Below, one piece after another: positions 18,490 through 29,164 of a stretch of DNA of 64,000 bases. Each line of letters opens with the position of its first letter. Positions within the stretch are counted from its first letter, which is position 1. The DNA lies in assembly GCA_964035575.1 (NCBI GenBank), contig OZ037914.1:630176-694175 (forward strand), in the 5' to 3' direction. Under the pieces are notes generated by a model that saw only the letters and a list, made by a program, of their open reading frames with translations, ran no database searches and was not told the DNA's origin. Origin of the DNA: Rhynchopus sp. YZ270_cl-10. Lineage: Eukaryota; Euglenozoa; Diplonemea; Diplonemida; Diplonemidae. The translations under genes and the position numbers were made by a program.

Positions 18490-19908
18490 ATGCAGGATAA
18501 AACTGTTTGCGCAGTGAACGAAGAGGGCAACGTGGCAACCTGTTTTTCCCCTGCGGGGAAGAGGGGTGATGGTAAAGGGATGGACAGCGCTGCGTTGTTG
18601 GCGGAGGTGAATGCGTCGTTTGCGAGGTTTCAAGGGGAGGTTGGGGAGAGGTTGGCGCAGCTGGCTGCAGAGCGTACCGAACTGCTCGCAGGACGAACCG
18701 CTTTTGAGGCGGAAATGCGCGAAAAATGCCCCGATACAAAACACCCCCCTACCCCCAAAACCGATACCGTCACCCTCCACGTCGGCGGAGAGCACTTCAC
18801 CACCAACTTCACCACCTTAAACACCATCCCAAACACCTTCTTCACGCTTCTCTTTGTCAGACATTCTGACCCCTCCAATTTACAGCTTGATCGAGACCCC
18901 GATATCTTTCGGGTGGTTCTGGCTTATATGGAGGACCCTACGGGGTTTAGTGGGTTGAACGGCATTTCTAAGCTGGTTGCTACATCGATTGCGAGAGAGG
19001 CGGAGTTTTATGGATTGGCGGGGCTTAGGAGGCTTGCGATTAATTGCACTTCATTGGTAGTGTCGAAGGATGGGGTGGACACACCTTACAGTACCATTGC
19101 GGCAGCTGTCGCTGATGCGGTAAATGGAGATCGAATCGTTCTTCTCCCTGGACTCTACGAGGAGGTGGTGTTCACTACAAAACGCATCGAAATCTGCGGC
19201 GAAGGAAACCGCGACAACGTCATCATCTGCACCAAGGAGGTTCACCCCACCATCGTCTTCACCGGGTCTGGTGGAGGTGTTCTCCGTGGGTTGACCCTGC
19301 GTGAAGACTCTCCCTTTGGTGTAGGATTAGTAGAAGTTAAAGCCTCCGCCTCAATTATGATCGACAACTGTGACCTCAGTACTAACAGTAGTGGAAATGC
19401 GATTAACGTTGTAGATGAAAGCTCGCTTCATATGGTGAACTGTGAGATTCATGATGTGCGAGGATCTGGTGTTTTTCTCCGCGATTCTGCGACTGCAACC
19501 ATTCGGAACAACTCCTTCAAAAGCCTCGATTCTTGCGGACTATTTACACGACACGAATCTCGCTTTTACTTTGGTGATAACCGTGTACAACGTGCCTGTC
19601 TAGGTGGGGTAGATATAAATGATCAGTCCCTAGGGACAGTAGAAGGCAATGTGATCACGGACTGTGGGCGTGGTGGGATTGTGTTCTACGGAAGCAGCCA
19701 CACCCGAGTAAAAGGCAACATCATCAAGTACAATGAATACGGCCTCCGCTCCTTCGAAAACAGCGTGCAAATAATCAACCACAATGACGTAAAAGAAAAC
19801 ACAATTGAAGATCACCAAGGCCAGTCAATTCGTCGTGCTATCCTGCAAGAAGAAGAGGCCTCGCAACGTTTAAGTGGACCATGCCCTGGGAATGAGCCCG
19901 GAGAATGA
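18490..19908 (+). CDS. BTB (T1/KCTD-type) plus parallel beta-helix protein
   Basis: 472 residues from the ATG at 18490. A second ATG at 18580 (Met31) gives 442 residues and is as likely, because a pyrimidine tract ending in GATTCCATGCAG straddles the first ATG and could be a splice acceptor. Domains in order: an Ala/Glu/Arg-rich probable coiled coil (about 35-78); a T1-type BTB domain (92-182, starting VTLHVGGEHFTTNFTTL); a right-handed beta-helix (about 187-445) with GDRIVLLPGLYEE and repeated short N-x-I/V turns (DNCDLS, NNSFKS, GNVITDC, GNIIKYN), of the kind found in the substrate domain of FBXO11. T1-BTB proteins often bind cullin-3, so a ubiquitin-ligase adaptor is a reasonable inference. 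No introns. A run of G-tracts follows the stop. Confidence 0.85.
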   Translation: MQDKTVCAVNEEGNVATCFSPAGKRGDGKGMDSAALLAEVNASFARFQGEVGERLAQLAAERTELLAGRTAFEAEMREKCPDTKHPPTPKTDTVTLHVGGEHFTTNFTTLNTIPNTFFTLLFVRHSDPSNLQLDRDPDIFRVVLAYMEDPTGFSGLNGISKLVATSIAREAEFYGLAGLRRLAINCTSLVVSKDGVDTPYSTIAAAVADAVNGDRIVLLPGLYEEVVFTTKRIEICGEGNRDNVIICTKEVHPTIVFTGSGGGVLRGLTLREDSPFGVGLVEVKASASIMIDNCDLSTNSSGNAINVVDESSLHMVNCEIHDVRGSGVFLRDSATATIRNNSFKSLDSCGLFTRHESRFYFGDNRVQRACLGGVDINDQSLGTVEGNVITDCGRGGIVFYGSSHTRVKGNIIKYNEYGLRSFENSVQIINHNDVKENTIEDHQGQSIRRAILQEEEASQRLSGPCPGNEPGE

Positions 19909-19916
19909 AAATAATA

Positions 19917-19962
19917 ATGGAGGGTAGGGAGGGGTGGTGGGGGTGGGGTGGGGTGGGGGGGT
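19917..19962 (+). other. G-rich tract just after the BTB gene
   Basis: Several runs of three to seven G separated by one to three bases, beginning about 9 bases after the stop. It could form a G-quadruplex in the transcript. A similar tract follows the stop of the gene at 49438. Confidence 0.6.
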
Positions 19963-20231
19963 AAAATATGTGCTGAAGTTTTGTTGGGCACAGAAAGAGT
20001 ACTAACTTCACCCTTTTTTTGCTTCGGCGTGTTAAGATTTAGCACTTTTCAAGATTTTTTTTTCATTTTGGGGTGATGAGAGAGGCGGTTCACCTTTACC
20101 AAAGTTTTTTTTTGCTTTTTTTTTGCCAAAGTTTTGCATAGTTTGCTATACATTTTTTATCTAAACAGACTCGAACACTCCCAACCAACCATGGGTGGTT
20201 CGGAGTTCGCACTTGCATGGTTGTTTTTTAA

Positions 20232-20266
20232 AAGATGTGTACACGAGAGGCACATTCATCTTTCAA
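20232..20266 (+). repeat. Repeat R1 (variant b): hairpin with ACGAGAG loop
   Basis: AAGATG-TGT pairs with ACA-TT-CATCTT around CACGAGAGG. It has the same layout as R1 (two-base bulge on the 3' side, same loop) but a different stem sequence. Other variant-b copies are at 15341, 22155, 22938 and 35114. Confidence 0.6.
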
Positions 20267-20499
20267 GGTTTCTTTTTACGAAACTTTTACTTTGCCAACC
20301 TTTTACAATTAATGGAGACACCTTCAAAGCTTTCGTTCTCTTTATTGGTTGATGGTCCTTGTTTTTTTTTTGGATTTTTATGAAGAAAAAAACGTGGCTG
20401 TTATCCCGTTGATAGTAGTCTATAATCAAAATTATTTTGACGTCGGTGTGTGTTTGATAACTAGGGGCAATTCTTGCACAGAATATGGCCCCGTGGGGG

Positions 20500-20973
20500 G
20501 CGTGTGTGTATACACGGTGGACTCTTTTTAGAAAAGGGCAACTTAAAAAGAGGTCCAACGGGAGTGCCAACTCCCGCTGGGGGAGGCCCAGCATTCTGCT
20601 CTTCTGCAGGTATGCTAACGCTCTTCGTACCCTGCCACGCCAGCATCTGAAACGTTCAAGAAGGGGGGCTGTCCTCTTCGTCCAGCACCATCTGCTCGAT
20701 AGCGTTGTTGGACGTCGGCTCGGCAGGCTCGGCGTGGTCCAGCTCGTTTTTGTCCACAGGCTCCCCACATTGTCGTGTCTCAACTCCCCCATTCACTCCC
20801 TTTTCAGCCGGAATGTAGTTGCCCTTTTCCAGAAAGAGTACACCGTGTAGGTTTGGGTTTCTGAGGGTAAGAACCACTCTCTACGATGAACGATAAACGA
20901 TAAACGATTTCTTTTTAAACCCACCCTAAAAGGTTACCTTTTAGGGATGTGGGTTTATGGACTGTCCCATATG
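20500..20973 (-). mobile_element. Fragment of an element related to the fold-back family
   Basis: The right edge (20932-20973) matches the fold-back element end at 14001-14041. Inside, the minus strand 20877-20656 carries a GC-richer open frame of about 73 residues (containing LHGVLFLEKGNY and NNAIEQMVLDEEDSPPS) with a TACCCTCAG acceptor-like site before it and no ATG at its start. It is unrecognised; it may be an exon of the element's own gene. The other end of the element was not found. Confidence 0.35.
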
Positions 20974-23084
20974 CACTTTGCTCTTCATAAGCAAAGCAAA
21001 CCGTATTCCCATATCCCCAGCGGAGAGGATCTCTGTTCTTTTACAAAGAAGAGCTCCCGCACACAGGGGTTATTTTTTGTTGTTGTTTTTGTTTGTTTAC
21101 TATTTGCAACGTTTGTCCCCCCCCATTTGTTGTCAGGTCTTCTGTCCGTTACTTACTCTATTGACTTTGTGGAAAAAAATTGGGGGTTTTTTGGCAGACA
21201 ACAACACGATTCTGATCTACACTTTTCCAGTGTTGTGTTTGAGGTTGTTGCTCTAACATAGGCTGTCTGCCTGGTATAGGGTGAAGTGATCATGTGAATC
21301 CTGAAGATTATCTTGCCAAACATTTTCTTTTTGTGGTTATATATTACCAGGGGGTAGGTTGCGTGCCTTTTCGAGCGGGTTTGTGAACCGCCTCCGTTCT
21401 CTTATGGTACGGAACACTCACGTGCCCACCCCATGCATGAACACGACCGAGCTGCGTTTTAGTACGTTACAACGATTTTAGCGCACAAACGTCAGCCTTT
21501 TTTTTGCACTTTTCAACTTCTCTTTAAGCATGTCTCGTGTCACAACAATTCGATATGTCGACTCTACATGCAGATAGCTTTGGTGAACCTGGCACGTGTA
21601 TGAGTCTTTACACCCCAGGCACGATTTCTGCTTCGCTTTTTACACGTTTTTTTTCTCTCTCGATTGCACTTTACACACCTTTCCACCTCATTTTTACCCT
21701 GCGTATAGAAGCTTATACGGTACGAGACGCGCCTGTACGCGGGGTAAAAATCAGGTAGCTTTATGAAAATCATCTGAGAACAAACAGAACAAAATGTTCA
21801 AACCTTTTAAGCCGAATGTTTTAAACAAAAGAAAAAAAAACCCCCCGAAATTAACGTCTGGTAACTCTGGTTGCTTTTTTTGATAAACTCTCGAGGTCCC
21901 CCTTTTTTTTCTGCTGATTTTTTTTCCTTTACTCTTTGCGCTCCACAAAGCCGTTTTCGACAAAAATGTCTAGATTTTGCGCATCAACAGATAAAAAAAG
22001 GGTCTTGGTTTTTTATTAATGTTTTTCCATTTCCCCCCCCCCCTGAAATAATTTTCTGTAAACCTCTTGCCGTTTCGAGGGGTTAAGAGCGCCTAAATCA
22101 GGAGGGGGGAACGAGGGGGAAAACCTAAAAAAAAAGGTATCCCCTACTTTTAAGTTATGTGTGCGTGCCCATGAGGACCATTCATCTTATGAAAAGTTCC
22201 CCCCTTTTTTTGGCGTCTCCCTCTCCCCCCCCCCACGGTCTCTTGCTTTGGAAACAATAATAACAAATGAACGACAGTTGTTTTTCGACGGAAAAAACAT
22301 CATTATACCCCTCTCTCTCTCTCTCTCTCTCTCTCGTTCTTTCTTTCCCCCCTTTTGGCTATCTCCACCCCCACACCACGCACTTCTTAGTAGCTCTGAG
22401 TGGGCTTCGCAGAACAAAATGTGCCGTGAAAACTATGGAGGAGGTGGGTCCCTTTTGTATCTGTTCCGAACTTTTTTTGATGAGATGCGTAGGGTCATCT
22501 ATAAACTTTTATTTTCTTTTTTTTGGGGGGAGGAGTTTTTCCCCTTTCACCTTTGGGGGGGATTGCTAAGTAAGACAAAGGTTAAATAGAGAAGCTTATG
22601 CTCATGTTACAATGTTTCTCTGTTTTTTTTTTTAACCAAGGTAAGAAAAACCGTTGCTATCTAGTGATAGTAGTCTATAATTAAACAAAAAAATGACAGT
22701 GGAGATTGCACAACTGTGGCAACACTGCACTGTTCACGAGAGGGCTTTTGTATGTCAACTCTACTTTTTTTTTAAAGTTGAATAGTATTTTGGAGATGCA
22801 TCCACAGCATATTCCATTCTTTATCCGTAACCTGCACAATCAAATGAAGGTGACGACATCATCCCGAACAACCGTCTTTACGAAGAAGAGACAGCCCTTC
22901 AAACCCAGAGATGTTCCAAGCGCGATAAATGATAGCAACGATGTGTACACACAGAGAGGTACATGCGTCTTACATTTTTTGTTTTGTTTTTTGGAGATAA
23001 GGTGTGCTGTCTAAAAAAATAATATCCCTAACCTTCTTCGGGTGGCTTTTTTTGAGTACGGAACCCTTATTTTCGAATATGATA

Positions 23085-23130
23085 AGGTGACTAAGCACGA
23101 GAGGTGCTTAGGGTCATCTGATAAACTTTT
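23085..23130 (+). repeat. Repeat R1: hairpin GGTGAC-TAAGCAC / GTGCTTA-GG-GTCATC
   Basis: The clearest stem: seven perfect pairs next to the loop (GAGAG) and six outer pairs (one G-T), with a two-base bulge, followed by TGATAAACTTTTC. Other copies with this stem type are at 12209, 29394, 31079 (in an intron), 34532 and 45746. Confidence 0.7.
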
Positions 23131-23678
23131 CTTATTTTTCATTCACGATGACGGCAAAGACGTGCACAGAAACGAGGCACGTTTTTATCTCTCGAAAACT
23201 TTCCATTTGGAGGATTTTATTCATTTTCATTCTCCCCCTCAGAAATTCGGCACCTGCTGTGTTTCTTACCTTCTTCATTTACTCAATACACCACCAAAAA
23301 CACACAATCTTTCTCACACACCTCGGCTTACACCGCCACCAACTCTTTTTAACTATTTTTCCATTTTAAAAAAAAACGGCCTTCTCTCTTCTTCCTCTCT
23401 AAGCACTCCCTCCCTCTACGCTATCCCTAGGTTGTAAAAATTCGAATAATTCGAATAATTAATTATACGAATTATTTGATATTCGGTTCCCCAGCAGCAC
23501 CGTATAACACCGTATAATACAAATTATACGGGTATTCGGTCGGGGGCCACGTATAATACAACATAGCCCTACCCTCCCCGTTTTACCAAATTTTTTTTTT
23601 TCCCCAGGACAAAAAAAAACCTTCGGAGGTGTAATACACTAATCCCGAAAAATTTTCAAAAAAAAAAATCTTAAAAAA

Positions 23679-24497
23679 ATGATGTACGATAAGACCGATT
23701 CCGCGGCAGATCTATTAAGTGATATTTTAGGTGATGAAGCAGATATAGATGACACTTGCGAAGAAGAGCTGAGATTGCAGGGCATTAAAGCACGCGAGGC
23801 CCTTCTCCACCGCCCTTGGCACGTTAACACCGTTCCACAATGCGCTGACGGCACCATCCAGACACTCCCCCTCCTCGACACCACACCCCCCTTACAGTAC
23901 CGCACTTCCTCATGGCCCCCCCATGGCGGTGAGATTGTAGCCACTGGAGGGATCGTCTGGGACGCTGCTCTGGTCCTCTCTAAATACCTTTGCGTCGCGA
24001 AAGAGAACCTTCCTTCCCTCGAGGGCGTCACCATCGAGCTAGGCTCTGGATTAGGCCTGCCATCTATCGCTGCACATCTGTTAGGCGCCCCTGAGGTGTT
24101 GTGTACAGATGTAAAGGAGCGGTTGATGCCGATAGAGCAGAACATTGCGTTGAACCGAGAGGCAGGGAGGAGGATAGAGGCAGGGGAGTTGTTTTGGGGA
24201 AAGGAGGGCGTGGAGGCGTTGAAGGGAAGGTATGGGTGTGAGAAGGTGCCGTTGGTGCTGTGTTCGGATGTGTTGTTCAACGATGAGGCGGTTGCACCGT
24301 TGGTAGAAAGTATAGCCGCATTGTCGTCTCCAGGGACAGTGGTGTTGTCCTGTTGTGAACACCGTTGGGAAGGTGCACTAAAGTTCTACCCTGCTCTCGA
24401 AAAGGCAGGGTTCGAAGTAGCAGAAGTGCCTCAAGAAGACCAGCACAGCCTCTATCATCACAGCAGTATCCATCTGTACCGTTCGGTGAAGAAATAA
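23679..24497 (+). CDS. METTL21-type (Methyltransf_16) protein methyltransferase
   Basis: The 272-residue single-exon protein is a seven-strand SAM-dependent methyltransferase of the family that methylates lysines on chaperones and translation factors. Motifs in order: GGIVWDAALVLSKYL (90-104), equal to the family's G-x-x-W-D/E-A start; SAM-binding motif I TIELGSGLGLPSIAA (118-132); TD (143-144) after motif I; LCSDVLF followed by a long helix, in place of the usual D-x-x-Y/F motif. The first 45 residues are acidic and probably disordered. The substrate cannot be told from sequence. The leader has a T-rich tract ending CCCCAG (about 23590-23608). No introns. Paired Met codons at 23679 and 23682 make the exact start uncertain by one residue. 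Confidence 0.9.
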   Translation: MMYDKTDSAADLLSDILGDEADIDDTCEEELRLQGIKAREALLHRPWHVNTVPQCADGTIQTLPLLDTTPPLQYRTSSWPPHGGEIVATGGIVWDAALVLSKYLCVAKENLPSLEGVTIELGSGLGLPSIAAHLLGAPEVLCTDVKERLMPIEQNIALNREAGRRIEAGELFWGKEGVEALKGRYGCEKVPLVLCSDVLFNDEAVAPLVESIAALSSPGTVVLSCCEHRWEGALKFYPALEKAGFEVAEVPQEDQHSLYHHSSIHLYRSVKK

Positions 24498-24914
24498 GGA
24501 AGTAAGAAAATGGAGGAGATAGTTGTTAGCTCCTTTTTTAAACGATGACTTAGTCATACGTTGGTGTGTACGTAGTACGCAAAAATAGTCAAAATAATCA
24601 AAATAATCAAAAAACGTACGTTTTTTTTTTAAATCAAAAATGTCACAAATTTTGCCACAAAAACGCGCAAAAAAAGTACAAAAAAACGTACAAAGCGTAG
24701 CAAAAAGCATTTTTTTATTATTTTTTACTCAGGCAGCATTCAATAGGTACTGGGAAGATCAATCAGAGCAGCCCTTACAGGCGCGTGCCGAAGTGCACCC
24801 GCCAGAGGAGTGAATGAGAGTCACACTTGGTGGGGGGTTTTGGTTGATATTATCATCATGTATTTTTTGTTATTTATTACGGGTGTTTGGTGGGTACACA
24901 GGTACGGTGTGTAT
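24498..24914. other. Intergenic A/T-rich stretch
   Basis: No gene seen. AAAATAATC-type repeats lie at about 24580-24612 and CGTAC-containing A-runs at 24612-24712. Confidence 0.5.
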
Positions 24915-25101
24915 ACACAGGTACACAGGTACACAGGTACACAGGTACACAGGTACACAGGTACACAGGTACACAGGTACACAGGTACACAGGTACACAG
25001 GTACACAGGTACACAGGTACACAGGTACACAGGTACACAGGTACACAGGTACACAGGTACACAGGTACACAGGTACACAGGTACACAGGTACACAGGTAC
25101 C
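24915..25101. repeat. Minisatellite of 8-bp unit CACAGGTA, about 23 copies
   Basis: Almost perfect tandem copies end in the palindrome CACAGGTACCTGTG. Frames through it encode only repeated short peptides and are not genes. Each unit contains CAGGTA, which resembles a splice donor junction. Confidence 0.95.
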
Positions 25102-25760
25102 TGTGCGCAGGACGCCTTTATATTGGCGTTGTTGCGGTTTGGGATCAACGGAAATTATTTTGGTAAGTTTGCACTGTTCGAGCGAGGGTTACCTCTGCTC
25201 GACAAGCTGTGAACCAGGTTGACGGTCGAGAAGCGTGCTACGCACGTACGTTACCTCAACAATGGCTGAATTCTGGTAATTATAAAGGGAATATGAATTA
25301 CAGCCACCACGCGGGTTTTTTGAGGCTCCTCCTTTGTGATGGACACCTTATAATATAAAGGATCCGCCCCATGCAAACTCAATAAAATTCTGAAGAAACT
25401 CCAACCTGGCGCGCGGATACAGATGCGTTGCTTTATTCTTTTTATTTTTCGACAAACAATCGGCCTGGGGTTTTCTTTAAAATATCATTTCTCTTTTGTC
25501 CCATTTCATGGTGGTCCAAAAATTTTTTTTTTGAAATCAAATCTCACAAACCCCAACAAACCGCACTTTTCCCCCTCTCTCTCTACATCTTCCCCTCCAC
25601 CCCCCACCACCACCACCACCACCATTATCACCTCATAGGGAGTTTGGCCCCTCCCAAACCCCCCATTCCCTACCATACTCTCTCCCCAACCTCCCAAAGT
25701 TATTCATTATCATGCAGGGGGGGTGGGGTTTAGTTGTTTTGTTCAACAGCACACACCACA
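25102..25760. other. Intergenic region before the membrane protein gene
   Basis: A GC-richer part (about 25100-25250) holds a possible hairpin (CGTGCTACGCACG at 25236) but no recognised RNA gene. Then come AT-rich sequence, a (CAC)n run near 25606-25625 and, close to the next ATG, TTGTTCAACAG as an acceptor-like site. Confidence 0.45.
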
Positions 25761-28247
25761 ATGTCGACCACCTCGATGTTCGTTCTCCTCAGCATGTTCG
25801 TGGCTGCGTCTGCCCAGATCCAGATGACCACCTGCTCACGTGACGTTGACTGCCGCACCTACGACGATGCTGCTGCAACCTGCTCGTCCACCAACATGTC
25901 GAACGCCTGCGTTTGCACTGCCCCCGACGTCACTGACTTCTGCAGTGGAAGCACCACCGGCACCACCAATGTGTCGTACGTGTTCTCCTTCAACTACGAC
26001 TGTGACACGTTCTTAGCCAACACTGCACTCATGAGCACACTGCGTCTGTCCATTGAGCGGACTGTGTCCCTTGGAGTGATCGCCATTAACGTCACCTTCT
26101 CGTGTGGATCTGTGGAGCTTGTTGTGAACGGAGACATCCCTGTGGCGAGCATTGCCACCATTGGTGCGGACATCCAGACCAGCGTGGAGACTGCCGTTGT
26201 TGGGTCTGCTATGGAGAACGCACTGACTGCAAGCAGCATCAGTCTGAGTCTGGAAGCGGCAAAGACCAGTGCCCCCGCTGCAGTGCGAACACTATTCCCA
26301 GATACTCCGGCACCTGCCGCAAATGAGACAGAGGTGCCAGAAATAGATTATGGTTCGCCAGACTATCTTGCGTTGGGTCTAGGTAGTGGTCTGCTCTTTA
26401 TTGTTCTGTTATTGGCGTGTCTACTGTTGTACCGTTTATTCGGCGGGAATTTCAGGTCAAATAACATCCAATCCTTAGACTCACAAAGGGCCGGCTACCA
26501 TCAGAGCAGTGCCTTTGAGAAGCTCCACGCAGCCCCTCCAGCATCTCCCCCTGCGTTTGGGAGGTTGGGCGAACCGCTTCACACCGCTTTTACACATCCC
26601 GAACCAAGCACCGTATCGATGACTGAAGTGATTGTTAAAGGTGATGGATCGAGAACGGCTTTGGTAGTTTATGCAGTAGATGGGCCTCCACAGAAAGCTA
26701 TCAATCTTGCTAGATCGATGGGAGCAGGGAAGGTGAGGGTTCTTTCAGAGTCATGCCCGGAACCTGCTACACGGGCTTCAATTTTGGCAGGATTGCGTTG
26801 GTTGACTGCTTCTGCGACGGAATCTGATACAGAGCTGATTCTTATTGTCGTTGCAAAATTTTGCGAGACCCACGAAGGCATGGGGTTCCGCCCAAGCGAC
26901 TTCAGCAGAGCCGGCGCTGTTACCCCTGCAAACATTATCGAAGAGCTGTCGTTGATACCTACTGCTAAGACCTGTGTTGTGTATGACGTGCCTTCGCCTA
27001 AGGCTGCCTGGGGTTTTCCTCATTGCATGGCACCTAGGAACTGCCATGCACCCACTACTAATAGAGCGTCGTATGGGATAAAGCATATGTTGCTGCTGTC
27101 TTCGCATGGGAGTTCGGATTCGTCTGCGTTGTTGGTGGAGTCGTTGGCAAGTATGCAGACGGAGGTTCCATGTGCTGAGGTACTGCAAACACTGCACTCA
27201 GAGATGGGATCCCGCAACCATTCAACCTACCCAGTCCTCTGGAGCACCAAGCTTCTTAGCGACGATGCGTTGTTCCCATTCCCAGGAGATTCCAATCAGT
27301 ACCAACCTCCGTTAATCGAATCGTCTAGGCAGAGTCAAAAATCGATTAGGCCGCCGCCGTTGCAGCGTGGTGGGGGTGGGGGTGGTGGTGCACCACCCTC
27401 CCCTCTGTGGACCCGGAATCTCTCTCCGCATGGGGTTCGCGTTCAAAGCCCGCATAGTGAATCGGAAGATGAAGATGCATTCCCAAGCTGGCTAGGCAGT
27501 GGGAGGCAGCCGCAGAGCCATTCTGGGTATGACCGGCCAACGTCCCCTTCGAGGCTGTCACCAGGGGGAGGTCTGCTGGGTCGTCCTAGACCGGAACAGC
27601 AGTGGTCTCCTGTACAGTCTCGCTCTCCTCTGCTTGGCGAGAGAATGCCGTCTCCGACGCAGTCCCCTCCATTGCCGGTGTATGCCTCGCAGCTGAGTAC
27701 CGGAGGACCGGTGTTTCCAAGAGCGCAGTCAGGGCATGCATCAGGCCCTCTCCTCTCAAGCGGCGTTCGAGCAAACACACCTAGTATGAGTATGCACTCA
27801 CCACGGAGCGGGTCTCCGAGGAACACCCGCTCGGTGTCTCCAGCAGCTGCCGGGCTTTCGCATGCGTTGTACTCCCCGAGGGGGCTGTCGGGGACGCCAG
27901 ACCGGGTGAACTGTTTGCTTCAGAGCCATACCAGTGTGCCGCACTTCTCCTACAAGCGTGCCACCGCAAGAGCAAAGCGGGGACGTTCCTGGATGATTGA
28001 GTTGGCCTGTGAAGGAGAAGCACCCATAGAGTTCTCCATTGACGATGTGGAACGTTGTGGTGCAGAGGAGGCGGGGGGCACAGACTACCCTGATCAAGCA
28101 ATGTTCTTTGTACCATACGACCAACCACGTCTTGTTGTAGTCTTCAACGACATCGACACACGAGACACCTGGATATCATGGATGCATGGTATCAAACCCG
28201 AGTCGGTCGTCATCCTCCCCTCCACCTTCTCCATGCCAACACTCTGA
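25761..28247 (+). CDS. Single-pass membrane protein: Cys-containing ectodomain, inactive metacaspase-like domain, PH-like C-terminus
   Basis: 828 residues, no introns. A signal peptide (1 to about 19, ending AASAQ) leads into an ectodomain with ten Cys (20-195) and one membrane helix (about 202-226, LGLGSGLLFIVLLLACLLLY). Residues about 298-505 resemble a caspase/metacaspase fold (TALVVYAVDG ... ASILAGLRWL ... ELILIVVAKF ... CVVYDVPSPKAAWGFP ... ALLVESL). The family's His-Gly pair (in YSGHG) and Cys (in DSCHSG) are absent, so it should not be a protease. Residues 520-720 are Ser/Pro-rich with a Gly8 run. The last 100 residues look like a PH domain ending in the Trp helix (DTRDTWISWMHGI). The likely role is a surface receptor or scaffold. 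The ATG at 25761 is chosen over the in-frame upstream codon because the signal peptide starts there and CAACAG precedes it. Confidence 0.75.
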   Translation: MSTTSMFVLLSMFVAASAQIQMTTCSRDVDCRTYDDAAATCSSTNMSNACVCTAPDVTDFCSGSTTGTTNVSYVFSFNYDCDTFLANTALMSTLRLSIERTVSLGVIAINVTFSCGSVELVVNGDIPVASIATIGADIQTSVETAVVGSAMENALTASSISLSLEAAKTSAPAAVRTLFPDTPAPAANETEVPEIDYGSPDYLALGLGSGLLFIVLLLACLLLYRLFGGNFRSNNIQSLDSQRAGYHQSSAFEKLHAAPPASPPAFGRLGEPLHTAFTHPEPSTVSMTEVIVKGDGSRTALVVYAVDGPPQKAINLARSMGAGKVRVLSESCPEPATRASILAGLRWLTASATESDTELILIVVAKFCETHEGMGFRPSDFSRAGAVTPANIIEELSLIPTAKTCVVYDVPSPKAAWGFPHCMAPRNCHAPTTNRASYGIKHMLLLSSHGSSDSSALLVESLASMQTEVPCAEVLQTLHSEMGSRNHSTYPVLWSTKLLSDDALFPFPGDSNQYQPPLIESSRQSQKSIRPPPLQRGGGGGGGAPPSPLWTRNLSPHGVRVQSPHSESEDEDAFPSWLGSGRQPQSHSGYDRPTSPSRLSPGGGLLGRPRPEQQWSPVQSRSPLLGERMPSPTQSPPLPVYASQLSTGGPVFPRAQSGHASGPLLSSGVRANTPSMSMHSPRSGSPRNTRSVSPAAAGLSHALYSPRGLSGTPDRVNCLLQSHTSVPHFSYKRATARAKRGRSWMIELACEGEAPIEFSIDDVERCGAEEAGGTDYPDQAMFFVPYDQPRLVVVFNDIDTRDTWISWMHGIKPESVVILPSTFSMPTL

Positions 28248-29129
28248 GAAAACGGTGTCCTCCACAGAAGGGTTAACGTTGACACCTTCGGGGGAATGGT
28301 GAAGAAAACTATAGTGGAGTTCATCCTCGGGTGTCTACACTAAAACAACCAAGTTTTCAAAATAAAATAAAAGGTTTTTGGGTGGTGGGGGAGGGTGGCG
28401 AAGAAGAGACATGTCTTGTACCTTTTTAAACTGTACCTATCTGTTATTTTTCTCTCTTTTTTGTAAGTGTCATGGTGAAATGTGTATTTTTTTGTCTTTT
28501 TTTTTTTGTTCATATCTTTCCATTTTTTTGAGTTTTTTTCCCTTTCTTTTTTCCCCTGTGTTTGAAAGCAGTCGTGGGGTAGTTCCCTAAGAGCGGGATA
28601 TTGCCCAATTTGAGTGTGCGTTTTTTTGCCTCACTGCGAGGTAATTTTTTTTATTGTCTGTTTGGGGGTGACTCAGTGCGAGAGTCTTGCATTCATCTTA
28701 CCATGGTTTCCCTCTTTCTTTTTTTTATGAGGTCAAAACCAGAAATCTAAAAAGATTTCAAAAAAAATAAAAATACACAAACAAACGAGGCAGTAACAAC
28801 GCCTCATCCATCGTGGGTAAAAAAGAACTTCATTTTCCAACATTTTCCCTGTGAAACGTCGTCATTTTTTTGTTGTTGTTTTGTTTGGCCATGGACTCCC
28901 TGCACCATTTGTAACCAGGCCTGACGCGCTTAATAGTAGAAGAAAAACGTAACAGTTGTTTTGACCTGCATTTTCCCCTGTCAAATGCAGTCTTGTCACC
29001 GTTGACATTTCTCCCAATCCGAGATTTTTTACTTTTTGTTTTTGAAACTAGATCTGGCGTTATGTAAACCCCAGAAAATCCATTGGGTCAAAAAAAAATC
29101 ACCGCGTCAACACTGTACATGGAGATGAG

Positions 29130-29164
<35 letters not shown>

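Larger units (their letters stand above)
19963..23678. other. Gene-free region with element remnants
   Basis: No recognised gene. Contents: R1-type hairpins (20232-20266, 22155-22197, 22938-22978, 23085-23130); repeat R7 (GATAGTAGTCTATAAT at about 20413 and 22664); a GC-rich element fragment (about 20500-20973); a CT microsatellite (22309-22337); and AT-rich hairpins (23431-23560, including a 9-bp-arm hairpin CCGTATAAT-ACAA-ATTATACGG). The stretch 21000-22150 shows nothing beyond homopolymers. Confidence 0.5.

Noticed and set aside
24915-25101. CRISPR-like array
   Set aside because: Units are contiguous 8-mers without spacers, in a eukaryotic genome.
24810-25222. ORFs through the CACAGGTA minisatellite on both strands
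   Set aside because: An 8-bp tandem repeat keeps all frames open by arithmetic; the peptides are only repeats.
14900-28640. Similarity between about 14890-14980 and 28565-28615 (CAGTCGTGGGGTA, TTGCCC)
   Set aside because: Only two short shared words in different order; too little to call a repeat family.
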